From Bacteroidota bacterium (lineage in GTDB: Bacteria; Bacteroidota; Bacteroidia; Flavobacteriales; Flavobacteriaceae), in the NCBI GenBank assembly GCA_027592025.1, contig JAQCIQ010000006.1, positions 1-64,000 on the forward strand: DNA of 64,000 bases. Reading direction: 5' to 3'. The notes below the pieces were generated by a model. The model was not told the origin of the DNA, did not search any database, and worked only from the letters and a program-made list of their open reading frames with translations. Positions 27,851 to 35,004 of the stretch are shown here, one piece after another. The translations under genes and the position numbers were made by a program. How positions within the stretch are numbered: position 1 is the first letter of the stretch; each line of letters opens with the position of its first letter.

Positions 27851-28040
27851 GCAAGAATTATTCCTTAACAATAGTGCTATTTCAGTAAAGTTTTACAACC
27901 TGTTAGGCAAGGAAGTTTTAAAGTATGAACATATTGAATCAGGACAAGTCATGGATATCAAGAGCCTTAGCAATGGAGTGTATTTGATCAAAATTCAAAC
28001 CGATCAAGGAATTAGTTCGAGAAAATTGCTAAAGCAATAA
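27831..28040 (+). pseudogene. Orphan T9SS type A C-terminal sorting domain (gene remnant)
   Basis: Translating from 27831 gives 69 residues that begin VFPNPAKQEL, continue VKFYNLLGKEVL and SLSNGVYLIKI, and end SRKLLKQ before TAA. This is a complete Por secretion-tail domain, the C-terminal signal by which the type IX system exports proteins. The frame closes upstream at a TGA (27810-27812) with no start codon before the domain, and no passenger domain is present. I therefore read it as the leftover 3' end of a lost secreted-protein gene. It starts beside the -7 box of mvaD on the other strand and ends at the tRNA-Leu terminator. Confidence 0.8.
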
Positions 28041-28061
28041 AAAAAGCGCCAAAAGGCGCTT
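28039..28061 (-). terminator. Intrinsic terminator of tRNA-Leu
   Basis: Perfect 7-bp stem AAGCGCC/GGCGCTT with a 4-nt loop (28044-28061), followed on the minus strand by a run of T (28045-28039). It lies 9 nt past the tRNA-Leu 3' end. Confidence 0.8.
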
Positions 28062-28069
28062 ATTTTGTG

Positions 28070-28151
28070 TGCGGCTGAAGGGAATCGAACCCCCACGCCT
28101 TGCGGCACCAGATCCTAAGTCTGGCGTGTCTACCAGTTCCACCACAGCCGC
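28070..28151 (-). tRNA. tRNA-Leu (anticodon UAG)
   Basis: Acceptor stem GCGGCTG/CAGCCGC closes with discriminator A at 28070. The anticodon stem CCAGA/TCTGG holds loop CTTAGGA, so the anticodon is TAG. A long variable arm (GTGCCGCAAGGCG-like) marks a class II tRNA, as expected for Leu. The T arm has GGTTCGATTCC. The CCA end is not encoded. Confidence 0.95.
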
Positions 28152-28163
28152 GTGGAACGACTG

Positions 28164-28171
28164 CAAATATA
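28164..28171 (-). promoter_or_regulatory. -7 box of the tRNA-Leu promoter
   Basis: Minus-strand TATATTTG, exact match to TAnnTTTG, 12 nt before the tRNA 5' end. No strong -33 element. Confidence 0.5.
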
Positions 28172-28221
28172 ATTATTTGTTTGAATTGGTTCAGTATTTG
28201 TGCGGAAAATGTGGTTTCCTC

Positions 28222-29352
28222 CTATTTCAGATTCAACATGAATAAATCGGCAGAAATGCCATCAGATAAAAACCGACCCTTTCGAGAAATTTTTAATGTG
28301 GACTTGTCAATAAATAACAAATGTTGATCTAGATATTTTTGAGACTGCAAAAGCAAATAGGTTTCAAATGTTTCGCCAAATTTAGATTTCACTTCGTTCA
28401 AATCAATACCCCATTTTGTCCTTAGGCCTGTCATGACGTACTCGTTGTAACGGTCGACCGAGGTCAGGATTTCTTCTTCTGAAAAAGGCAATTCAGTCCC
28501 AATGTTTTTGATGTACTGAAGGTTATTTCGAATGTTCCAACTTCTTTTGTTGCCGTCGAAGGAATGGGCCGAAGGCCCTACTCCAATATAAGATTTGCCC
28601 TGCCAATAGGCCGAGTTGTTCTTGCTGTACCAACCTTCTTTCGCAAAATTAGACAGCTCATAGTGTTCATACCCATTGGCCTCCAAGGTGTCAACCAAGT
28701 ATTCGAACTGAACCTTGGTCTGACCGTCATCCACGTCCGAGATCAATCCCTTTTTGATAAAACTGGACAAGGCTGTTTTCGGTTCAACGGTTAAGGCATA
28801 AGCCGAAATGTGTTTGAGGTTATAATCCAATGCCCGTTCTACATTCTGTTGCCATTGAGACATACTAGCACCTGGAATACCATAGATCAAATCGATTGAA
28901 ATATTGTCAAAAACTTTTGAAGCCAGCTCTAGTCCTCTATGCGCTTCTTCTTCCGTATGAGCACGATTCATTAGTTTCAAGTCGGCTTCAAAAAAAGATT
29001 GAATTCCGATACTCAGCCTATTGATACCGATCGCCCAAAGCTCGTCAATTTTGGATTTGCTCAAGTCATCAGGATTAGCTTCCAAAGTAATCTCTGGAGA
29101 AGAAGTTACTATGTAATTTTTGTCAATAGTATTGAGAATTGTCGCAATCTCTGAGGAACTTAGAATGCTTGGTGTACCACCGCCGAAATAAATGGTACTA
29201 ATTGGCTCAGAGAATCCTTTAACCCTCAAGACCAGCTCGGTTTGAAGGGCTGCGACCATTTCTCCTCGGTACTTCAGCGAAGTGGAAAAATGGAAGTCGC
29301 AATAATGACAAGCCTGCTTACAAAAAGGAATATGGAGATAGATACCAGCGAT
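28222..29352 (-). CDS. hemW: Radical SAM heme chaperone HemW, apparent ATC start codon
   Basis: A 376 aa HemN-like radical SAM protein that carries heme to target enzymes. The first ATG (29259) would drop the Fe-S motif, so the gene must start earlier. The frame upstream reads AGIYLHIPFCKQACHYCDFHFSTSL in segments, with CxxxCxxC plus the fourth HemW-type Cys position in CHYCDF, and GGGTPSIL follows. The codon where homologues have ATG (before AGIY) is ATC at 29352-29350; no ATG, GTG, TTG or CTG lies between it and the in-frame stop upstream. HemW lacks coproporphyrinogen oxidase activity in known cases. ruvC ends 10 nt upstream. Confidence 0.88.
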   Translation of the reverse strand: MAGIYLHIPFCKQACHYCDFHFSTSLKYRGEMVAALQTELVLRVKGFSEPISTIYFGGGTPSILSSSEIATILNTIDKNYIVTSSPEITLEANPDDLSKSKIDELWAIGINRLSIGIQSFFEADLKLMNRAHTEEEAHRGLELASKVFDNISIDLIYGIPGASMSQWQQNVERALDYNLKHISAYALTVEPKTALSSFIKKGLISDVDDGQTKVQFEYLVDTLEANGYEHYELSNFAKEGWYSKNNSAYWQGKSYIGVGPSAHSFDGNKRSWNIRNNLQYIKNIGTELPFSEEEILTSVDRYNEYVMTGLRTKWGIDLNEVKSKFGETFETYLLLQSQKYLDQHLLFIDKSTLKISRKGRFLSDGISADLFMLNLK

Positions 29353-29362
29353 GAGAGTAGAA

Positions 29363-29914
29363 TTACTTAGTTATTTTGTCTTGATTTTGGTTCACAAAAC
29401 TACTCCATCCCGTATATGTCTTGTCTGCCCCTGGTTTATCTTGATTGTAAAAATGACAAACTGCGGCTGCAAGACCGTCAGTGGCGTCCAAATTTTTGGG
29501 CAACGTTTTAAGACCTAACATGTTTTGTAGCATTTTGGCAACCTGCTCCTTGCTGGCATTACCGTTGCCAGTTATCGCCATTTTAATCTTTTTGGGCAGA
29601 TATTCGGTGATGGGCACTTCCCGGCTCAACCCAGCCGCCATAGCCACCCCTTGAGCTCGCCCGAGTTTGAGCATGCTCTGAACGTTTTTACCAAAAAAAG
29701 GAGCTTCAATGGCAATAGCGTCAGGGTGATAAGTATCTATCAATTCGATGGTTCGTTCAAATATCAGCTTCAATTTGAGGTAGTGATCAGAGTATTTAGT
29801 AAGGTTCAATTCATTAAGTTGAACAAACTCCATGGACTTGCCCTTGATCCGAATGACGCCGAATCCCATAATGGTCGTTCCAGGGTCAATCCCTAAAATG
29901 ATTTGTTCTTTCAT
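29363..29914 (-). CDS. ruvC: Holliday junction resolvase RuvC
   Basis: A 183 aa endonuclease that cuts Holliday junctions with RuvAB. Catalytic acids are visible in ILGIDPGTTIMGFGVI (Asp near 8), AIEAPFFGKN (Glu near 68) and LDATDGLAAAVCHFY (Asp near 142), with a nearby His. The frame extends 19 codons further, but MKEQIILGIDPG at 29914 is the family start. It lies between the TonB-like lipoprotein gene and hemW on the same strand, with an 8-nt gap to the first. Confidence 0.94.
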   Translation of the reverse strand: MKEQIILGIDPGTTIMGFGVIRIKGKSMEFVQLNELNLTKYSDHYLKLKLIFERTIELIDTYHPDAIAIEAPFFGKNVQSMLKLGRAQGVAMAAGLSREVPITEYLPKKIKMAITGNGNASKEQVAKMLQNMLGLKTLPKNLDATDGLAAAVCHFYNQDKPGADKTYTGWSSFVNQNQDKITK

Positions 29915-29922
29915 CAATCGTC

Positions 29923-30381
29923 TTATTGAACTTCTAAAGTTCGAAATATCAACGGCAAGCGAAGCTCGCAATTAACAGGTTGGCCACGCTTGAGCGCTGG
30001 AATCATTTTTGGCAAGCTTGACGCACACTCTTCGAGCACAGACACCAATAAACTATCAGCTTCTTGCGCAAAAGTCATTGCCATTGCTCCATTATTCGAG
30101 ACATTCAGCTTGACCCAAAGGGTGTCATTTTGCCGTAAATCATTTTGCTTAAACCGTTCTTCACAATGCAGCTGAATGGTGCTAGTGATGCAGTCAATGC
30201 GCGATTGTATGTTCTCATTGCCTTCACAAGATTCGAAGGTAGGCCAGTTGTCCACTGAATTCCAATCAATGGCCATCTTTTCATTTTCCAAAAGTTGAAC
30301 CTGATCGGTTTTTTTAAAATTAAAATCCGAACAGCTAACCACTAGTGCAAATAGCGCAAAGTATTGGAACAGCCTGAACAT
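29923..30381 (-). CDS. Lipoprotein with TonB C-terminal-like domain
   Basis: A 152 aa predicted lipoprotein (signal with VVSC lipobox near residue 17). The rest resembles the TonB C-terminal fold found in many Bacteroidota proteins: PTFESCEGNEN, then SRIDCITSTIQ, then a strand VKLNVSNNGAM, and PKMIPALKRGQPVNCELRLPLIF, which mirrors the PAxxxGxPVxxxxxxPxxF ending of TonB-like domains. There is no TonB transmembrane/proline arm, so it is not a normal energy transducer. First gene of the run with ruvC and hemW. Function unknown. Confidence 0.75.
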   Translation of the reverse strand: MFRLFQYFALFALVVSCSDFNFKKTDQVQLLENEKMAIDWNSVDNWPTFESCEGNENIQSRIDCITSTIQLHCEERFKQNDLRQNDTLWVKLNVSNNGAMAMTFAQEADSLLVSVLEECASSLPKMIPALKRGQPVNCELRLPLIFRTLEVQ

Positions 30382-30466
30382 TATATTTTTTTTAAAATTA
30401 CGATTTTTATTTTAGCCTACTCCAAGTAAAATAAGCTTAATTTTATCTAAACAAAAATATAAAACC

Positions 30467-30964
30467 ATGGATTTATTGCTCATTTTTATCGGGTCGATTT
30501 TTATGCTTTTAGGCTTAATCGGTAGCTTCTTACCAGTTCTGCCTGGACCTCCACTCAGTTGGCTCGGCTTGTTTGGGCTAAGTTTAACCGAGGCCATTCC
30601 TTCCAATTGGACCTTTTTGGGCATTACATTGACCATCGCTGTGGCTATAACCATTTTGGATTATTGGATACCTGCGGTAGGAGCCAAACGATATGGAGGA
30701 AGCAGGAAATCCATGATTGGTAGTGTTATTGGAATGATAGTTGGGCTACTGTCTCCTATTCCCTTCGGTATAATTATAGGTACATTTTTGGGCGCCTATG
30801 TAGGAGAATTGCTCAACGACTCTGATGAGCACACTGCAGCAAAATCTGCGTCTGGGGCTCTCCTAGGATTTCTAGTTTCTTCACTGATGAAGTTTGTACT
30901 GGGTCTAATTTACTTTGGTCTATTTATCGCTCAAATATGGGAATATCGGAGTGAATTGTTTTAA
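30467..30964 (+). CDS. DUF456 family membrane protein
   Basis: A 165 aa protein with four or five hydrophobic segments and the Gly-rich loops of DUF456: GLIGSFLPVLPGPPLSWLG at the start and ILDYWIPAVGAKRYGGSRKS in the middle, then GMIVGLLSPIPFGIIIG. The family is widespread in Bacteroidota but has no known role. It is single, divergent from the TonB-like lipoprotein gene and convergent with the GH3 gene, whose end is 4 nt away. Confidence 0.9.
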   Translation: MDLLLIFIGSIFMLLGLIGSFLPVLPGPPLSWLGLFGLSLTEAIPSNWTFLGITLTIAVAITILDYWIPAVGAKRYGGSRKSMIGSVIGMIVGLLSPIPFGIIIGTFLGAYVGELLNDSDEHTAAKSASGALLGFLVSSLMKFVLGLIYFGLFIAQIWEYRSELF

Positions 30965-30968
30965 AATT

Positions 30969-32999
30969 CTAATAGCTCAATCCCGATCCAAAATCGAATA
31001 AGACTAGCTTACTGGAGTTGTCCAAACCTAATTCTCTATACCAAGTAAAACTAAGTCTTGCTGTTGGATTGAAATCGCCATAAATCACATCCGCCACGCC
31101 TTCGCCAGCCATACCAGGCCAAAATGCCCCAACTACAGCAGCGGCTTTTTCGAAATGGGAATCCATATTTAAGGGACGACCAGATACCATTACCACAATA
31201 ACTCTATTGCCAGAGGCAAAAGCACGTTCAAGCACCTGAGTGTCATAAGCATTAAGTTGAAGCGCAGGATCATCCCCGTAGCCTTCAGCATAAGGGTATT
31301 CGCCAACTACTGCTATAATGGTTTGTCCCTGAGCTATATCTTTGGCATTGGGCTTATAAGAGATATTTTCAGCTGACCCCAAACCTTCCAATCCGTGCAG
31401 AATTGAAGTGCCACTAGGTTGATAAGGTAATGTTTTGGCTAGTAAGGCATATTCCTCAGCCGAAAGATTTTTATCTGCGTTGGTGTCCAATCCACCAAAA
31501 CGACCCGACCACATGGCCGCATCAAATTTTGATCCATAAACCAAAGATATTTGAGTCAAATATTCTGAATCGGAAATTCGTCCATCGGCATTGTCGTCGA
31601 GAAAGTTAAAATCAGGCATAAAATGACCCTGCCATTCAACGGTCCATCCGCCGTTTTGCATGCCAAGATTGTTAGCCGCAGAACCAACGACTGTAATTTG
31701 ATCTGCTTTAGACAAAGGCAAAATATTGTTACTGTTCTTCAGCACAACAGTACTTTTTTGAACAGCTTCGCGAGCCAATTCACGATGCTCTTTGGAACCT
31801 ACTTCAGCAGTGAACTGGTCGGACATATAAGGCTCGTCGAACAATCCAATTTGATACTTTACGGTCAAAATACGCCTTACGGCATCATCCAAGCGTTCTT
31901 GTTTAATTGACCCTTCAGCTACAGCCTCTTTAAATAAGGTTATAAAGGTTTTATAATGCTCTTGACCAAATAGATTTCCTGGTACCATGACCATATCAAT
32001 TCCAGCATTGACACCGTTGATGATATCGGATTTGTAATCGCCAGGGATTTCATCAATCCCAGCCCAATCGGATATGATAAATCCTTCGAAACCTAATTCA
32101 CCTTTCAACAGATCTTGAATCAGGTAGCTACTTCCATGACATTTTTCGCCATTGAAGCTGTTGAAGCTCATCATGACTGTTTTGACGCCAGATGCGATAG
32201 CAGTGATGTAAGGAGGTAAATATTTTTCGCGCATTTCAGCCTCAGTCATTGCAGCGTCACCGCGGTCGAGGTAGTAGGTGTGAATGCCTTCTACCCTAGT
32301 TCCTGAACCAAAAGTCGTTGCGCCATCACCAATAAAATGTTTGGCACAACCAGCAATCTGACGGTTCTCAATTTTGGATAAAGGGTTTTCAAACCCTTCA
32401 ATAGCTGCGGCTGTCAAACCATTGACCAAAGCGGTATTGTCTCCAAATCCTTCATAAAACCTCCCCCAGCGCGGGTCTTGAGGCACAGCGATGCATGGCG
32501 CAAACGTCCAATGAATACCCGTTGCAGCGACTTCGGTGGCTGTTGCTTGATTGACACGATAGACCAAGTTGGTGTCGTTGGCGCACCCCAAGGCAAGATT
32601 GTGAGGAAAAATTGTTGCTCCAACTACATTGTTATGACCGTGAACAGCATCTATACCGTAAATCAAAGGTATTTTGAGGCGTGTGCTAAGCGCTTGTTTT
32701 TGAAATTCGTTGACCATATTGACCCATCCTTTCGGCGAGCTATCAGAAGGAACTGACCCTCCTCCACTTAATATGGAGCCAATATACAAATCGCCAATGT
32801 CGCTAATATCATCGATCATACGCATGTCGATTTGAGTCATTTGACCAATCTTTTCGTCAATAGTCATTTGAGCCACCAGACTGTCTACTGATGCCGAGAT
32901 GCGCTTTTTTTCCAGTTCTGCCGTTTGAGGAGGCTGATGACAAGCCGAAAGAGATAATAGAAATAAAGACCAAACGGCCAATTGAAGTTTAGAAGTCAT
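30969..32999 (-). CDS. Glycoside hydrolase family 3 lipoprotein with inserted EF-hand pair
   Basis: A 676 aa beta-glucosidase-type enzyme with a lipoprotein signal (LSAC near residue 19). The N-terminal barrel has KHFIGDGATTFGSG and the nucleophile Asp in GFIISDWAGID near residue 310. In the C-terminal sandwich domain two EF-hand loops appear near residues 475 and 510: DDNADGRISDSE and DTNADKNLSAEE, both with the 1-3-5-12 acidic pattern. The end GMAGEGVADVIYGDFNP is typical GH3. It is the last gene of the glucan locus and would release glucose from beta-1,3- or beta-1,6-linked oligomers. Confidence 0.93.
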   Translation of the reverse strand: MTSKLQLAVWSLFLLSLSACHQPPQTAELEKKRISASVDSLVAQMTIDEKIGQMTQIDMRMIDDISDIGDLYIGSILSGGGSVPSDSSPKGWVNMVNEFQKQALSTRLKIPLIYGIDAVHGHNNVVGATIFPHNLALGCANDTNLVYRVNQATATEVAATGIHWTFAPCIAVPQDPRWGRFYEGFGDNTALVNGLTAAAIEGFENPLSKIENRQIAGCAKHFIGDGATTFGSGTRVEGIHTYYLDRGDAAMTEAEMREKYLPPYITAIASGVKTVMMSFNSFNGEKCHGSSYLIQDLLKGELGFEGFIISDWAGIDEIPGDYKSDIINGVNAGIDMVMVPGNLFGQEHYKTFITLFKEAVAEGSIKQERLDDAVRRILTVKYQIGLFDEPYMSDQFTAEVGSKEHRELAREAVQKSTVVLKNSNNILPLSKADQITVVGSAANNLGMQNGGWTVEWQGHFMPDFNFLDDNADGRISDSEYLTQISLVYGSKFDAAMWSGRFGGLDTNADKNLSAEEYALLAKTLPYQPSGTSILHGLEGLGSAENISYKPNAKDIAQGQTIIAVVGEYPYAEGYGDDPALQLNAYDTQVLERAFASGNRVIVVMVSGRPLNMDSHFEKAAAVVGAFWPGMAGEGVADVIYGDFNPTARLSFTWYRELGLDNSSKLVLFDFGSGLSY

Positions 33000-33008
33000 A
33001 AGTCAATT

Positions 33009-34085
33009 TTATTGGTAAACTCTGATGTAATCAATTTCCATGCTCGATTCTACAAAATTGGGATCAATGGTATCCCAAAAACTACCCATCGCCACGTTGA
33101 GGATAAAGAAAAAATCTTGGTCAAAAGGCCAAGTGGCACCGTCCTTTATTGCTGGATTATAAGTGTAAAATATTGCTCCATCTACTGTGAATTCAAGTTT
33201 TTCTGAACTCCAATTGAGGCCATATAAATGAAAGTTATCGGATACGCCAGGCACATTAACTTCTCCTTTGTTAACCGTGTTTCCAGAGCTCGAAGGTGTG
33301 TGCGTAGCTCCAGAGATTACATTTTGATTGGAACCCCAGTGTTCCATGATATCCATTTCACCACAAGAAGGCCAACCTACCGAAGTATAATTAGCTCCTA
33401 GCATCCAAAGTGCAGGCCATGTGCCTCCCCCCGTTGGCAGCTTGGCGCGTATTTCAACGCGACCATATTGAAATTCAAACAAATCTCTTGAAATCAAACG
33501 GGCTGAAGTGTACTCCTTGCCCATATAGTTCTCCTTTTTTGCGGTGATCTTGAGAAAACCGTCTTGAACAATTACGTTTTCGGGTCGAGAGGTGTAGTAT
33601 TGATACTCCCCATTGCCCCACCCGCTGCCACCGATGTCATAAGTCCATTTAGTACTATTGGGTGTTCCAGCAGTTTCAAATTCATCCGACCAAATCAATT
33701 GCTCTCCAGTAACTTCTTGAACGTAAATTGTGAACTCTTGAATAAGGCTAGCTGTATGTCCTGTTGAAGAGTAAGCGACAACTTCAATGCTGTGTTCGGA
33801 TTCTCCAGGAATAGTGAACATTTGTATCCAAGTACCAGAAGAACTGGCTATTAGCTGACCCGAATTCAAACGAAAGGCATAAGATACGGCATCAGTAGCC
33901 GAAGCTCCAAAACTGACAATCCCGGATCCATCGCCGTTAGGCATTGAAGAATTGGACCCAGCTTTATTGACATTAATGATCAGATTACTGGGGGTAATTT
34001 CCTGTGGCGGACCAGATTGGTTATTGTCGTCACTTGAGCAATACATTAATGTGAGGCACATTACTCCCAGTAATCTTTTAATCAT
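33009..34085 (-). CDS. Glycoside hydrolase family 16 endo-beta-1,3-glucanase (laminarinase type)
   Basis: A 358 aa secreted enzyme. A short signal with a Cys at residue 16 (LMYC, atypical at -1) suggests a lipoprotein. Residues 30-125 form a PKD-like domain and residues 130-358 the GH16 jelly roll. The catalytic motif ExDxxE is plain in GEMDIMEHWGS, and TWPALWMLG and YGLNWS are as in laminarinases. It would cut laminarin into oligosaccharides at the cell surface. It lies between the GH3 gene (9 nt) and a binding-protein gene in the glucan operon. Confidence 0.94.
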   Translation of the reverse strand: MIKRLLGVMCLTLMYCSSDDNNQSGPPQEITPSNLIINVNKAGSNSSMPNGDGSGIVSFGASATDAVSYAFRLNSGQLIASSSGTWIQMFTIPGESEHSIEVVAYSSTGHTASLIQEFTIYVQEVTGEQLIWSDEFETAGTPNSTKWTYDIGGSGWGNGEYQYYTSRPENVIVQDGFLKITAKKENYMGKEYTSARLISRDLFEFQYGRVEIRAKLPTGGGTWPALWMLGANYTSVGWPSCGEMDIMEHWGSNQNVISGATHTPSSSGNTVNKGEVNVPGVSDNFHLYGLNWSSEKLEFTVDGAIFYTYNPAIKDGATWPFDQDFFFILNVAMGSFWDTIDPNFVESSMEIDYIRVYQ

Positions 34086-34107
34086 TTTGTTGTCAGTTTA
34101 GAAAATA

Positions 34108-34995
34108 CTACTCAAATGTTAAAATAAAAAACCAGCCATTACCATCAGCACCGACAGTTCTCAATGACATAGAGCTATCATCTCGTGATAGGATATCATA
34201 TTCTTGCGAACCTCCTACAAAAAAGCCTAGAAAGGTATTATTGGTCACAGTCAGTTTTTCATTACCTCCTGGCGCAGTCAGCATCCACTGACCTGAAAAG
34301 TCTGCCAAAGGATAGAATTCATGCTCGTTATTGGAGTTTGGTGTCAAACCTAAGTCCCCAAAAGTTTGATTAAGAGGATTGGCTTGACCAAAAACTGAAG
34401 CATCTGTTCCAGAGTCAAAAGTAAAAGTTCCGTCAATGTTAAAAATATAACGGTCGTCGTAAAGTGCTGTAAAATCCTTTTCGAAAGGACCTGCACCCCA
34501 CCATTCGGGCCACAATTGCCATGATGGACCAACGCCCATATGACCCAAAATCTCTGCCTTCACTCGCAAGGTTCTGGTGCTTCCATTGGTCAATAAATCC
34601 AGCAAGTCTTGAGGTGGTGAATAATCAGCACGTACTTCAACAGTAATCACTTCTGAAGTGGTCGTACCTCCTGGCCCGAAAGCTAACACAACTACATCAT
34701 ATGTGTTAACCCCAAGGGTGCTAAATATATGAGAGTAGGTGCCAGACGGCGCTACCTTTTCAAAATTGCCTACTACAAATTTGTAAGACAAAGCACCATA
34801 GGCTTGGGCGGAGAATACAACTTCTCCACTACCATCGCCGTAAGGATTGTCAGCGTCTGCCCCAACAATAGTTGCCGTTACTTCAAGAGCTTTTGGCGCC
34901 ATAATGGTTCCAAATTGTTGATCTTCTTCTTGGCAACTCATCGCAATTCCTGCGATAAGAACCATACTAGCTAAATTTTTAAATAGTTTCATCAT
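34108..34995 (-). CDS. Surface glycan-binding-like lipoprotein with PKD-like domain
   Basis: A 295 aa lipoprotein (AMSC lipobox near residue 21). Residues 30-130 resemble the PKD-like domain of the adjacent GH16, including the shared GDGSGEVVFSA text. Residues 135-295 are a separate beta-rich domain with many aromatics (PSWQLWPEWWGAGPFEKDF, YDDRYIFNIDGTFTF), seen in proteins coded within Bacteroidota glucan loci. It probably binds the polysaccharide on the cell surface, like SusE/SusF. No hydrolase motif was found. Two adjacent ATG codons begin the gene. Confidence 0.78.
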   Translation of the reverse strand: MMKLFKNLASMVLIAGIAMSCQEEDQQFGTIMAPKALEVTATIVGADADNPYGDGSGEVVFSAQAYGALSYKFVVGNFEKVAPSGTYSHIFSTLGVNTYDVVVLAFGPGGTTTSEVITVEVRADYSPPQDLLDLLTNGSTRTLRVKAEILGHMGVGPSWQLWPEWWGAGPFEKDFTALYDDRYIFNIDGTFTFDSGTDASVFGQANPLNQTFGDLGLTPNSNNEHEFYPLADFSGQWMLTAPGGNEKLTVTNNTFLGFFVGGSQEYDILSRDDSSMSLRTVGADGNGWFFILTFE

Positions 34996-35004
34996 GCTTA
35001 AGTC

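Noticed and set aside
27813-28040. T9SS tail as a functional small gene
   Set aside because: No start codon precedes the domain, and a sorting tail has no role without a passenger.
28222-29259. hemW starting at the first ATG (29259)
   Set aside because: This start removes the Fe-S Cys motif that is intact and in frame just upstream.
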